Below are positions 9,178-18,798 of a stretch of DNA of 64,000 bases, piece after piece. Made by a program: the position numbers and the translations under genes. The notes under the pieces are model-generated. The model was not told the DNA's origin and did not search any database. It saw nothing but the letters and a program-made list of their open reading frames with translations. This DNA comes from Thiomonas sp. X19. GTDB taxonomy: Bacteria > Pseudomonadota > Gammaproteobacteria > Burkholderiales > Burkholderiaceae_C. The stretch is from positions 2,712,319 through 2,776,318 of the forward strand of contig NZ_LT605203.1 of the NCBI RefSeq assembly GCF_900089495.1, written 5' to 3'. The stretch's first letter is position 1, and each line of letters begins with the position of its first letter.

Positions 9178-11873
9178 GTCGTGTCGTTCTCAAGGTGGGG
9201 CGAGTCATGCGCCGGGCCGTCATGGGCAGCGGTCGATATGGTCGTCGGACGAGGCGTCCGGCTCCAGAGCTGCCAGCCGCGTTGGCGTGAACCTTTGCGC
9301 GCCTTGACGTCATAAAGCGCCTCATCGGCATGGCCGAGCAAGATGTCGGGCGTGGCGTCATCCGAAGGGTAAACCGTCAGCCCCAGGCTGATCCGCATGG
9401 GGGTCGATTGTCCCCCGGGCAACGTGTACGGCGCCGTCAGCTCGGCTTCCAGACGGTCCAGCACCGTCGAAAGGTCATCGGGACCCGAGAGTTCTTCAAG
9501 GACAACGACGAATTCATCGCCACCGAGCCTTGCGATCGCATCGGCACCCCGTAGCGTGGTCTGCAGGCGCCGACTCACGTCGCACAGCAGCGCATCACCG
9601 GCGGCATGGCCCCAGGTGTCATTGATGGACTTGAAATCGTCCAGATCCAAAATGCCGATGGCGACTTGCCTGCGGCGGTTTTGCGCCCGGGCAAGGGCTT
9701 GAGGAATGTGTTCCAGGATGGACCGGCGGTTGGGCAGCCCCGTCAGAGCGTCCGTCAAGGCCAACGTTTCAATACGCTGACGGTCGCGCACCTGGCGTAG
9801 CGCAATGGCCGCACTCTCCAGGATGTTGGTGACCAGATGCTGGAGCTCCTCGTCGATGGCGTGCGGATCTCGGGCCACCAGAATGACCACACCCATCGGC
9901 TCTCCAGAGTCAACCGCCAAGATGGGCCAGCCCGCGAGCAGGCCCATGGCACACAAGGGCTGCTCACGCCAGCGTGGCGACAACTTGGGATCGGCCGACG
10001 GGGTCTGAATGAGAACGGGAGCGCGCGCGTTCCAGACACGCGCGCGCATGTAAGCACCTTCTCCCCTGGCGAGCGCTTGCAGTGGCACGTCCGTCAGATG
10101 GCTTAGCGCCTGCTCAAGGGGCCCGGCAATGACGCGGCGCTTGATCATGTCCCCTTCGGGAGCGAAGACCTCGACGACGTCGGCTCCCGTTTCAGCGACC
10201 AGCGTTTGCGCCAGAACCCTGTACACGCCCGCGGCGTCGGTGGCTTCCAGCAGTCCGCGCTGGATCTTGCGCCGCGCCGAGCGGTAACGCTCGATGCGTT
10301 CCAACTTGACGATATTGGCTTGCCGGTCGATGCATTCGGCAAAGGCGTCGGCCATGCGCTGGAAGACTTGGGCCGCCTCCGGGCCGATGACGCTTTCGCT
10401 GGCGTAATACGCGCAGACGAGAACGGCCTCTCCGTCCTGAGTCCGTGCTGCGGCCGACAGAACGCCTGCAATCCCGAAAGCTTGTGCGCGCCGTCGCCAG
10501 GGGGCGAACTCCGGAGCCTCGATCGTGGCATGTTGGGGCTTTCCTGTCGTGATGGCCTGGCTGGCAGGGCCCCGGCCTTCCGGACGATGGCTGTCGGTGC
10601 TGATCCGCAAGTTTTGGGCAAAGTTGCTGGCGGGGCCCGCGCAGGCGGTCATGTCGACCCAAATCTGGCCCAGAGGCAGTCGTCCCACGCAGACGAGGCG
10701 TGCTTGCAGCAAGGCGCAAAGGCTGGTCGCCAGATCTTCGAATGTGGCCGACACATCACCGGCCTTGTGCCCCATCAGTGCCTGAGTCGTCTGGGCCAGG
10801 GCGGCATAGAACAGCGATGATTGGCGTGCCGTGCGCTCTGCCTGTTCCAGACGCAAGGTGCGTTGACGCTCCAGCCGCTGGAGCTTGTTCAGGCGCAAGG
10901 CCATCAGTGCGAAGAGCACACCCAGCAGCGTCCATTCCAGCAGGGGCAGACGCACCTGCTGCCACCAGGCATCCCGGACCGTCGCCCGCGGAACGGACAC
11001 GAAGGTCTCGAGGGGTGCCCCCTTCAGCGGGACAAGGACACTCCAGGCCATGCGGTCCGTGCCAGAGTCATCCACATGGATCGGGCCGACGACATGCTCG
11101 GGCGTCGCCACCAGCGGATGCCTCGGGGATGGAGGCAAGGCATGGAGGCGAAACCAGGATGCGAGGCGTGCGGCGTAGATCGTCGGACCGGTGGGCTCGG
11201 GCCACAGTCCCAGGAGATCGCCCTGTCGGGTGACCAGGCCCATCTGCAGGTGTCGCGCCATATCCGCAGCCAGTTCCGGACGCAACCAGCTCGTGATCTG
11301 TCGGTGTAGATCGATGTCGGCGACGAGGTCGTACGCGATGGCGCCGCTTGCACTGCGCTGCGCGAATCCCAAGCGGACGACCGCCAAGCCAGCGGCCGAG
11401 GCGGCGGCTTTGGGAAAGGCCGTGTGCACGTCCGGGCGTTGGCGCAGCTTGTGTAAATAGGCTTGGGTGACGGGCTGGACTGCGCGCAGATCTTGCTTGG
11501 ATGCATCTGCGACGACCCGGCCGTCCGGCAGGATGACGTCGATGGCGTCGAAATCCGGATACATCCTGCGAAATTGCCGCAACAAGGCGAAAATCGCCTG
11601 GGGGTCGGCGTGCTCAAGAGCCGGAGCATCTGCCTTGAGGTGATGATTCAGGAAATCAAATCCGCGCAAATATTGTTGCAGGTTCTGCTGGGTGACGGAT
11701 TTGGCCAGCGCCGAGGTGGCGTCGAGTTGCAGCCACGCCTGGTCCGCAACCGCACGCCAGCTCTGAAAACCGTACCCAAGGGCGGCGGTTAACCAGACGA
11801 TGAACCCCATGGACACGACAGACCAGAATGCGCTGCGGCTTTGGTTGGGAGTCCTTTGACTGATGTCGTCCAT
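9162..11873 (-). CDS. Membrane sensor diguanylate cyclase (GAF-GAF-GGDEF)
   Basis: 903 residues from the ATG at 11873. One helix (about 16-36), a 270-residue extracytoplasmic sensor of Cache type, a second helix (about 309-329), a short coiled linker, two GAF-like domains (about 350-515 and 530-695), then GGDEF (about 700-865). The catalytic motif is intact (RLGGDEF at 782-788), as are DLDDFKSIND and the inhibitory RxxD site (RGAD, 775-778), so it should make c-di-GMP and be product-inhibited. It overlaps the following GGDEF/EAL gene by 16 bases, pairing a cyclase with a probable phosphodiesterase. The frame is open for 58 more codons upstream; these lack a hydrophobic or domain signature and are left out. 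No good ribosome site marks the start. Confidence 0.85.
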   Translation of the reverse strand: MDDISQRTPNQSRSAFWSVVSMGFIVWLTAALGYGFQSWRAVADQAWLQLDATSALAKSVTQQNLQQYLRGFDFLNHHLKADAPALEHADPQAIFALLRQFRRMYPDFDAIDVILPDGRVVADASKQDLRAVQPVTQAYLHKLRQRPDVHTAFPKAAASAAGLAVVRLGFAQRSASGAIAYDLVADIDLHRQITSWLRPELAADMARHLQMGLVTRQGDLLGLWPEPTGPTIYAARLASWFRLHALPPSPRHPLVATPEHVVGPIHVDDSGTDRMAWSVLVPLKGAPLETFVSVPRATVRDAWWQQVRLPLLEWTLLGVLFALMALRLNKLQRLERQRTLRLEQAERTARQSSLFYAALAQTTQALMGHKAGDVSATFEDLATSLCALLQARLVCVGRLPLGQIWVDMTACAGPASNFAQNLRISTDSHRPEGRGPASQAITTGKPQHATIEAPEFAPWRRRAQAFGIAGVLSAAARTQDGEAVLVCAYYASESVIGPEAAQVFQRMADAFAECIDRQANIVKLERIERYRSARRKIQRGLLEATDAAGVYRVLAQTLVAETGADVVEVFAPEGDMIKRRVIAGPLEQALSHLTDVPLQALARGEGAYMRARVWNARAPVLIQTPSADPKLSPRWREQPLCAMGLLAGWPILAVDSGEPMGVVILVARDPHAIDEELQHLVTNILESAAIALRQVRDRQRIETLALTDALTGLPNRRSILEHIPQALARAQNRRRQVAIGILDLDDFKSINDTWGHAAGDALLCDVSRRLQTTLRGADAIARLGGDEFVVVLEELSGPDDLSTVLDRLEAELTAPYTLPGGQSTPMRISLGLTVYPSDDATPDILLGHADEALYDVKARKGSRQRGWQLWSRTPRPTTISTAAHDGPAHDSPHLENDTTCKAS

Positions 11874-12497
11874 GAGGAGAATCGGCGGGTGAGCATGAGC
11901 CTGACTTGCCCTGATCTCCGGATGGGAAAGTTGGGCGACATCGAGCAATGCGCCTGCATTCTCGAGTGGTTGCAATCTAGGGTGAAAGCCCCTCGGCAAG
12001 CAAGGGAGCGAGAGGAAGAAATCGCCAGACATCGTGAACAAATTCACGATTTGGCCGAATCAGCCACGACGCAGTTGCATGCGTCGGCCTGAAGCTCGCC
12101 CAGACGATTGAACACGACTGCGGGTAACTGGACGGCCACTTGCGCCGGGCGGCTCCACTCCAGACGGCCCGCGGCAAAAGCGATCCAACTCGCACCTCTA
12201 ACGCGACAGCGGCGAGCGCTTGAACTGGGCAAATTGCGCGATCAGTTTGGCGAGATCAGCCTGCGCCGCCGACAGGAACAGGGTGGCTGAAGCAGCGGCG
12301 CGCAATCCAAGACGAATACTGCTCGCGTCGCAACGCCACGACGTGAGAACCCGCTTGTATGTGAACTTTCTCACAGAACCGCGCAGTTCTTTCCCCCTCA
12401 TCTTGCCGTCGCGGGGACTGCGCTTTACAAAGAGAACCCCGCCCCCTTACTCCAGAGACCCGACACATTCCGACCATGCGCCGGATGGTCACACTCC
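11874..12497. other. Divergent intergenic region, no confident gene
   Basis: Six hundred bases separate the minus-strand cyclase gene from the plus-strand operon at 12498. On the minus strand, short frames at 12198-12401 (a signal-peptide-like stretch ending SAAQADLAKLIAQF) and 12044-12232 (SWIAFAAGRLEWSRP) look like two pieces of one decayed small secreted protein, but the join is not clean. Promoters for both divergent operons should lie here; I could not place them. Confidence 0.4.
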
Positions 12498-12863
12498 ATG
12501 GACCGCACTCCTCTCCTGCCATCCTCCGTCCTTGCCCAGATCGATGCCCTGCTGATCGATCCCCGAGGCAGCTTTGCGCCACGGCCCATCGCGTTGTGCC
12601 GTGCACCTGACTTCGACACAACGCAGGTCGTCACCCTCGTCACCGTCCACGAAGATGGCTCCCTGGTCGTCGTCCTTGCCGAGCCCCTCGCATTGGAGGA
12701 GACCTGCTGGGTCGAGAAGTCCACGCACAGTGATCACGCCCAGGCCGGCCCGTATCTGGTGAGCGAGGTGCACGTGGGCAACCGGCCCGAGGATACGCAC
12801 GCGCTCTGCTGGATTCACGTGCTGCGCCAAGACCCATGGGCCGACACCGTCGCCCTCACCTGA
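12498..12863 (+). CDS. Unknown 121-residue protein, paralogue of the one at 13802
   Basis: I do not recognise a family. The protein is soluble, without signal peptide or membrane helix. Its motif LLIDPRGSFAPRPIALCR aligns with LRIDARATFKPRPARLRL of the protein encoded at 13802, and both end in a similar hydrophobic strand (ALCWIHVLR and VVLLWLRAVR), so the two are related. It is the first gene of a tightly packed operon that leads to an FHA protein and a GGDEF-EAL receptor, which suggests a role in the same signalling pathway. That role is inference. Confidence 0.6.
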   Translation: MDRTPLLPSSVLAQIDALLIDPRGSFAPRPIALCRAPDFDTTQVVTLVTVHEDGSLVVVLAEPLALEETCWVEKSTHSDHAQAGPYLVSEVHVGNRPEDTHALCWIHVLRQDPWADTVALT

Positions 12864-12878
12864 ACCGTCGGTTCCACG

Positions 12879-13805
12879 ATGTTCGGACGCCACTCGGCGA
12901 ATCACACAGTCGCATCCCGCATTGCCCTGCACGCGCAAATCACGGGTGGCGACACCATGTTCAGGGCGCTGGGTGAATCGCGCGCCCAGGCTCTCCTGCA
13001 GCGCACCGCGCAACGTCTGGGGCACGGCCTTGCAGCCTCCGGAGGTCTGGTCATCGGCGCGCGCCCAAGCGACCTTGTCGCCTTGTTCGAACACGCGGAT
13101 CAAGCCGTCCAGGCTGCGTGCGGTCTGCGGCGCGCCCTGCAGGAATGGCTGCAGCCTGTCCAGCAGGACATGGCCCTGGATCTCGACGTCGGCCTGAGCG
13201 CCGGGCTCGTGCTGTGCCATCCTCCGGTCTACGAGGGCCAGACGCTGCAGCATGCCGCCGCCCTGGCCAACGCAGCAAGCGAAGGCCAGATTCTGCTCGA
13301 CCAAACCGTGCGCGCTCAGCTCTGTGCTGCCCTGCAAAACCGCCTGCACCCTTTACGGTTCGATGACGGCGGCCAAATCTGGGGCCTGGTGTGCCCGCAA
13401 GCCATGCCCCCACCCACGGCCGTGCCGACCCTCACCCTCGTCGATCGCCAATCCGGCCTGCCGCACGCCCATGCCAGTGGTCAAGCCATCCTGCTCGGTC
13501 GCGCCCCCGACAGCACCATCGTCGTCGACCACCAGACTGCTTCGCGCCGCCATGCCGTGATTGCCTGGAAAGGCTATGGCTACATCCTCACCGACATGAG
13601 CCGCCATGGCACCTGGATCGCTTACGGCGATGGCCACACCGCCATGTGCGTACGCCAGAACATCGCGTTACTGCAGGGAGAGGGCACACTGTATCTCGGT
13701 CGCTCCTCCCGGCCACCAGGCCGCGGAGACGTCACGTTCCGGATCGAGCCACCCTGCGTCTGCCTGGCATCCGAGGCGCCTGACGCGGCGGCACTCCAGC
13801 CATGA
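12879..13805 (+). CDS. Class III cyclase-homology plus FHA domain protein
   Basis: 308 residues in two domains. Residues about 10-165 follow a class III nucleotidyl cyclase fold (LHAQITGGDT, LGHGLAASGGLVIGARPSDLVALF, LDVGLSAGLV), but the two metal-binding aspartates of active cyclases are not where expected, so it is probably inactive. Residues about 195-275 form an FHA domain with the GRAPDS, SRRHAVI and HGTWI motifs; FHA domains bind phosphothreonine. The two domains are separated by a proline-rich linker. Its stop overlaps the next start (ATGA), so it is translationally coupled to the small gene at 13802. It may read a phosphorylated partner in the c-di-GMP circuit. Confidence 0.78.
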   Translation: MFGRHSANHTVASRIALHAQITGGDTMFRALGESRAQALLQRTAQRLGHGLAASGGLVIGARPSDLVALFEHADQAVQAACGLRRALQEWLQPVQQDMALDLDVGLSAGLVLCHPPVYEGQTLQHAAALANAASEGQILLDQTVRAQLCAALQNRLHPLRFDDGGQIWGLVCPQAMPPPTAVPTLTLVDRQSGLPHAHASGQAILLGRAPDSTIVVDHQTASRRHAVIAWKGYGYILTDMSRHGTWIAYGDGHTAMCVRQNIALLQGEGTLYLGRSSRPPGRGDVTFRIEPPCVCLASEAPDAAALQP

Positions 13806-14191
13806 CCATCGGCAGCAAACTCATCGACGTCGACTGGAACGATCCCAGGCTGCAGGAACTGCTGCGCAAGACCGAGGGGTTGCGCATCGATGCGCGTGCA
13901 ACGTTCAAACCACGACCGGCGCGCTTGCGCCTGTCGTGGCGCGAAGGCGCGGCTTGGTTCGACGTCTGGCGGGTGCATCAGACGGGTGATTTCCATGTGA
14001 TCCGGCTCGATCGGCGCCTGGACATGCGTGTTGGCGACGCAGTCAGCCTGGACACGCTGCGACCGACTGCGCCCACTGCGGGCATCGTGTTCACCCAGAT
14101 CGACGCCATGCGCGCTGGGGAGCGCAACGAAGATCAGAGAACGCCGGTTGTCCTGTTGTGGCTGCGTGCCGTACGTGGTGGGATGCGATGA
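13802..14191 (+). CDS. Unknown 129-residue protein, paralogue of the one at 12498
   Basis: No recognised family. It shares the IDARATFKPRP motif and the hydrophobic C-terminal strand with the protein at 12498. It is basic and soluble, with no signal peptide. It is coupled on both sides by ATGA overlaps: its start lies in the stop of the FHA gene and its stop in the start of the GGDEF-EAL receptor at 14188. This stoichiometric coupling argues for a physical partner of one of those proteins. A PilZ-like small domain is possible but the RxxxR and D/NxSxxG motifs are not visible. Confidence 0.6.
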   Translation: MTIGSKLIDVDWNDPRLQELLRKTEGLRIDARATFKPRPARLRLSWREGAAWFDVWRVHQTGDFHVIRLDRRLDMRVGDAVSLDTLRPTAPTAGIVFTQIDAMRAGERNEDQRTPVVLLWLRAVRGGMR

Positions 14192-17100
14192 ATCCCGTGC
14201 TGCGCAAACACCTGCTGCGTGGCCTACTCTGGCTTCCAGTCCTGCTCGTGCTGGTTTGGTTTGTGAACCAGGAGCGCATGGACGATCAGAACGTCCGCAC
14301 ACAGGTCGCCAATCAAGCCCGGCACATAGCCATGGCCGAAGGCCAACTGATCCAACTGCGCTTGATGCAGCAGTTTCTGCAACTGGGCTTCGTCGCCAAG
14401 GCCATCGTGGGCGGACAAGACCCCGAGACTCTCGACACGCGGACCCAAGCCCTGCTCGATCGATTCGCCGCGCAGCACCCGGAACTGTTCGCGCTCAACA
14501 TCCAGTCCGCTGATGGCCGGCGCATCCTGTGGTCCAGCCACCCCCAGCCGGCCACACCGATGTTCGGAACTCGGGATTTCACGTCGCTTCCCGGCCGGCC
14601 TGATGACCTCCTTGGGAAGAGCCGTTATGCACCCCGTTACGGCGGTTTGATCCAGTCGATGCGCTACCGTATGCGCGACGCCCAGGGGCGTACCTTGTAC
14701 TTTGTCGGCTCGCCGTACCGTGTCGACGCGCTCCTGGCCTCGACGGTTGCTGACGACTGGCCGCTGACGGTGCGCGATCTGCGCGACGACAGCGTGCTGG
14801 GCGCCTTGTCGCACGGCCAGGTCGTGCACCCGACTTCGATGACCGAAGGCGGTGTTGAAGAACCCATCAGCGGCTTGCCGCTGGCCGTTGCGGTGAGTTG
14901 GCCGAGCGCCCAAGTCTGGCAACTCTACCGCCACGGTCTGGCATGGCGGCTTGCCGCTCGGGTTGTCGTCCTTGCCTTTTTCATCCTGGCTGCCTTGGTC
15001 GTCGATCGCTTACTGCGCAGCCGACAAAAGCTTCTGCAACGAAACGCCAGGCTGGCACGCTTCAACGCCATGCTGGCGCATGTGAATCAGGCGATCGTGC
15101 AGACGCGCGACGTGCAAACCCTGCTGGAGACGGTTTGCCGCCTGGCCGTGCACGACCTGGCCATTGCGCTGGCCTGCATCGGTCGCCCCGGCGACGACGG
15201 GCGCTTCGTCTATTTGGCCAAAGCCGGCCCGGCGGCGAGTTATGTCGATGGCCTCGTGATCAGCGCCGATGGATCCATCCCCGAAGGCGGGGGAAGCGCC
15301 GCAATGGTCTGGCGTGAGGACCGCGCGATATTCACCATGGACACCCAGGGCTCTGCGGTCTTGCGCCCATGGCGCGAAAGACTGCAGCGCTTCGGGCTCA
15401 ACGCCTCGGCCGGCCTGCCCCTGCACCGAAGTGGCAAGGTTTGGGCCGTGTTGAACATTTACTGCGGAGATTCGACGAGATTCACCCCGGATCTGCAACG
15501 TACCCTGCTAGATCTGGCCGACGATCTGTCCCATGAACTGGACCGTCTGGATCTTTTATGCAGTCAGGCCTTGCTGCAACGTCAACACGCCAGCCTGCTG
15601 AGCAACACCGTAGCCGGTGTGGTCATGGTGCGCTACCCCGGCGCCACCATCGTCGAGGCGAACGCCGCCATTGCGCGCGTCTTTGGCATTCGCGACGTCA
15701 GCGATGTGTTGGGCCGCAGCGTGGGCGATGCTGCTCCCTCCTTGATCCAGGACGGCATGGTCAAGGCCACGCGTGTGGCCCTCAAAGACGGCCAAGTCGA
15801 AGTGGACGCACTGGATATCGTCCGTGCCGATGGCCAGCCAGCCTGCATCGCCATCTCAGGAAGACGAATCGACACGGATCCAGATGGGTTTACTTTTGTC
15901 GTGTGGACCGCAGTCGATGTCACCGAGCGCCAGCGCCTGATGCAACAAATGGAGCATCTCAGCAAGGCTGATCCGCTGACTGGCCTGCCGAACCGGCGCG
16001 CACTGGAACAATCCCTCGAACGTGCGATCGTGCGTGCCGGGCGTCTGGGCGCAGCAGTGGCCGTCGGCCTGATCGATCTGGATGACTTCAAGCCAGTCAA
16101 CGACCGCTATGGGCACAGTGTCGGCGATAGGCTGCTCAAGCAGCTCGGCGAACGTCTGCATCAACTCATGCGCGGTTCGGACATGATGGCCCGGCTCGGT
16201 GGTGACGAGTTTGTGGTCGTCATCGAAGATCTCGATGTCGAGCATGCCCAGACCCAGCTCGCCGCGATTCTGGGGCGCCTGCATCAGGCCGTGCAAACAC
16301 CCTTCGACCTTGGGGACGGACGTACCGCTAGCGTGGGCATGAGCATGGGTGTCGCGCTGACGTCTGCCGACGGCAGCAGCGCCGATACCCTGCTGCGCTT
16401 GGCCGATGGAGCGATGTACCGGATCAAAGCTCGCAAAGCCACACGCACCCAGTGGTGGACCCTGGTGGGAGTCGATCCTGGGGACGACATTCCCGAGCCC
16501 CCCTTCGACCCCTTTGGCTCGGACGCGCAGACTCTTCTGAGTCGCATCGGACGGCTGTTGGACGTCGTCGAGCGCGAGTTCGTGGAACCCTTTTACAGCG
16601 AGCTCGCGCAGCGCAGCGACACGGCGGCCATCCTCGCCGCGCTGAGCGTCGCGAGGATGGCTCGCTTAAAGGCGAGCCAGGCGGCGCACTTGCGCTTCTT
16701 GCTCAACCCGGCGACGACCGCGGCACAGATCCAGGCCCGCGCCCAACATCTGGGCCGCCTGCACGCCCTGGTGGGGGTGGCGCCGTCGTGGCTGAGCGCG
16801 TCGATGCAACTCTATCGAGATCTGCTGCACTGGCATCTGGATGCGGGCGAACAGGCCGCACGTGAGCGCTATCGCCTGCAACGCGTGTTCGACACCCGCA
16901 TCCAGATCGATCTGCAATGCCAGCTCGATGCCATGCTGCTTGTGCAAAACGCCTACAACGCTTATCTGGCTCGGGTTTTGCCACGGCTTAGCCAAGCGCG
17001 GGTCGAGGTGATCGATGCCAAGTTGCAGGCCCTCGGGGCTTTGCCCGGCATTCGGTGCTGTGCGCTGCTGCGGCCCGACGCGCAGGGGCTGTTCATCGTG

Positions 17101-18600
17101 CAGGCCAGCAGCGGTGAACTGGCGGCGGACGTGGCACAAACCCTGTCGACCCCAGGATTGCAGCCCTCGCTGGATTCCAACAGTGCCACCGGCAAGGGCA
17201 TGACCGCGCAGGCCTGGCGTACAGAGTCGATCATGACAGCTAAAAGCTATGAGGGTTGTGTGGGGCTGGCTCCCTGGGAGGGGATCGCCGCACACTTTGG
17301 TATCCGCAGCATGGCAGCGATCCCACTGATGCGCACCGGGCAGGCCGATTCGGTTCTGGCACTCTACGGCGCTTACCCCAATCAGTTCGACACGCAGCAA
17401 GGACAAACCTTTCTGACTGCGGCGCAAAACCGCTGGAATCTGGTCGACGATTTACTGCGTCAACGCCACCCCGTGGTTGATCAGCAGGATGCCGCGTTGT
17501 ACCGCCAGTGGCTGTACGCCGACGGTCTGCACATGTTCGTGCAACCAGTAGTGGATCTGCGCGATGGACGGCTGAGCAAGGTCGAGGCGCTGGCGCGACT
17601 GGTCTCCCCTGAAGGCAGCGTCGTCGCGCCGGGGCTGTTCCTGCCAGCGCTGCGAGAAGCCGATCTGGACGCATTGTTCCGCATGGGCCTGTCTCAAAGC
17701 CTGCACTGGCTGGCGCAATGGCGCGACCACGGCATGAAACTCGACGTCTCGCTGAATCTGCCGCCATCGACGCTCCTGCACCCGGATTGTGCCCAATGGA
17801 TTCGGGAGGCGCTGCGCGAGCACGGCATCGCGCCGCATCATCTCGTGCTGGAGTTGCTGGAGTCGCAGGAGGTCGATGAGGCGCTGCGCGACAGGGCCAT
17901 CGCCACGCTGGGACGACTGGGTGTGCGCCTGGCGATCGATGACCTGGGATCGGGATTCAGCAGTCTCAAGCGCCTGGCCAGCCTGCCCTTCGATGTGATC
18001 AAGATCGATCAGGGAATCATCGAGGACATCGACCGCGACCCGATCAAAGCGCTGAGTCTGGTGCGCACCGTGGTGCAGATCGGGCGGGATTTCGAGAAAG
18101 AGGTTGTTGTCGAGGGGGTGGAGAATGCAGCGATCATCGAAGCGGTCACGATTCTGGGCGCAACGTTCGGGCAGGGCTATGGCATCGCGCGGCCGATGCC
18201 TGCCAAGCAGTTGCAGGACTGGGCAGCGCAGTACGCCTTGAACCGGCAAGCTCCCGGCGACGGGTTATCACCTACGCGCATCACGACCGCTCTTGGCGCT
18301 TTGGCGTATCACTGGCTCGACACACATGACGGCCAGCCGCATCAGGTGCGGGCAATCGAGGCTTGTCCGCTCACAGCGTTTCTGCAGGCGTGCGGCGCAG
18401 GAGCGGAAGATGCGAGGACTTGGCACGCCACCGTGCACACGGCCTCGGACGCGGACGTGCGCAAGGCTACGAGCAAGAAACTCACGGCGTGGCTCGCCGA
18501 GTTGGTACGTGCTCAAGGCAGCGCTTTCCACGCTTTCCAAGGACCATCCAATCAGCCCAGTATCAAGGGTTCCACCGAAGCAGCGGATATGCCCGGATAA
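14188..18600 (+). CDS. Receptor with GAF, PAS, GGDEF, globin-sensor, GAF and EAL domains
   Basis: 1470 residues. Helices at about 8-27 and 255-275 enclose a periplasmic sensor. The cytoplasmic part reads GAF (305-455), PAS (470-585), GGDEF (590-755), a helical globin-like domain (780-890), GAF (930-1090), EAL (1105-1345) and a 115-residue tail. The GGDEF is intact (671-675) with an RGSD inhibitory site (662-665). The EAL keeps KVEALARL, LNLP, ELLES, IDDLGSG, IKIDQ and VEGVEN. The globin-like segment has PFYSEL and LGRLHALVGV, matching the distal Tyr and proximal His positions of globin-coupled sensors such as E. coli DosC. It may therefore switch c-di-GMP synthesis or breakdown on oxygen. The start overlaps the preceding stop as ATGA. 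Confidence 0.85.
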   Translation: MNPVLRKHLLRGLLWLPVLLVLVWFVNQERMDDQNVRTQVANQARHIAMAEGQLIQLRLMQQFLQLGFVAKAIVGGQDPETLDTRTQALLDRFAAQHPELFALNIQSADGRRILWSSHPQPATPMFGTRDFTSLPGRPDDLLGKSRYAPRYGGLIQSMRYRMRDAQGRTLYFVGSPYRVDALLASTVADDWPLTVRDLRDDSVLGALSHGQVVHPTSMTEGGVEEPISGLPLAVAVSWPSAQVWQLYRHGLAWRLAARVVVLAFFILAALVVDRLLRSRQKLLQRNARLARFNAMLAHVNQAIVQTRDVQTLLETVCRLAVHDLAIALACIGRPGDDGRFVYLAKAGPAASYVDGLVISADGSIPEGGGSAAMVWREDRAIFTMDTQGSAVLRPWRERLQRFGLNASAGLPLHRSGKVWAVLNIYCGDSTRFTPDLQRTLLDLADDLSHELDRLDLLCSQALLQRQHASLLSNTVAGVVMVRYPGATIVEANAAIARVFGIRDVSDVLGRSVGDAAPSLIQDGMVKATRVALKDGQVEVDALDIVRADGQPACIAISGRRIDTDPDGFTFVVWTAVDVTERQRLMQQMEHLSKADPLTGLPNRRALEQSLERAIVRAGRLGAAVAVGLIDLDDFKPVNDRYGHSVGDRLLKQLGERLHQLMRGSDMMARLGGDEFVVVIEDLDVEHAQTQLAAILGRLHQAVQTPFDLGDGRTASVGMSMGVALTSADGSSADTLLRLADGAMYRIKARKATRTQWWTLVGVDPGDDIPEPPFDPFGSDAQTLLSRIGRLLDVVEREFVEPFYSELAQRSDTAAILAALSVARMARLKASQAAHLRFLLNPATTAAQIQARAQHLGRLHALVGVAPSWLSASMQLYRDLLHWHLDAGEQAARERYRLQRVFDTRIQIDLQCQLDAMLLVQNAYNAYLARVLPRLSQARVEVIDAKLQALGALPGIRCCALLRPDAQGLFIVQASSGELAADVAQTLSTPGLQPSLDSNSATGKGMTAQAWRTESIMTAKSYEGCVGLAPWEGIAAHFGIRSMAAIPLMRTGQADSVLALYGAYPNQFDTQQGQTFLTAAQNRWNLVDDLLRQRHPVVDQQDAALYRQWLYADGLHMFVQPVVDLRDGRLSKVEALARLVSPEGSVVAPGLFLPALREADLDALFRMGLSQSLHWLAQWRDHGMKLDVSLNLPPSTLLHPDCAQWIREALREHGIAPHHLVLELLESQEVDEALRDRAIATLGRLGVRLAIDDLGSGFSSLKRLASLPFDVIKIDQGIIEDIDRDPIKALSLVRTVVQIGRDFEKEVVVEGVENAAIIEAVTILGATFGQGYGIARPMPAKQLQDWAAQYALNRQAPGDGLSPTRITTALGALAYHWLDTHDGQPHQVRAIEACPLTAFLQACGAGAEDARTWHATVHTASDADVRKATSKKLTAWLAELVRAQGSAFHAFQGPSNQPSIKGSTEAADMPG

Positions 18601-18798
18601 AGCCATCGGATGGAATTGTCAACAAAATCCGCTGCAAAAGCATTCACATTCAGTTGCAAGCTTGTCTGCGACGAATCTCAACAACGATTTAAAAATGCCG
18701 CTATGGGTATTGCATGTTGTTGTCGTCACATTCGTCGCCTGATCGGTAACTGTGATCCCCGAAAGGCGCTCTTTCCAACTCAGTTATCGAGGTCTCTT

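Noticed and set aside
12044-12401. A possible LolA-like or other small secreted protein on the minus strand in two frames
   Set aside because: The two pieces have a signal-like and a strand-like part, but no single-base change joins them convincingly, and the similarity to any family is too weak to name.
18601-18798. A flagellar sigma-28 promoter upstream of the chemoreceptor
   Set aside because: TTTAAAAATGCCGCTAT has some resemblance, but the spacing between the TAAA and GCCGATAA elements is wrong.
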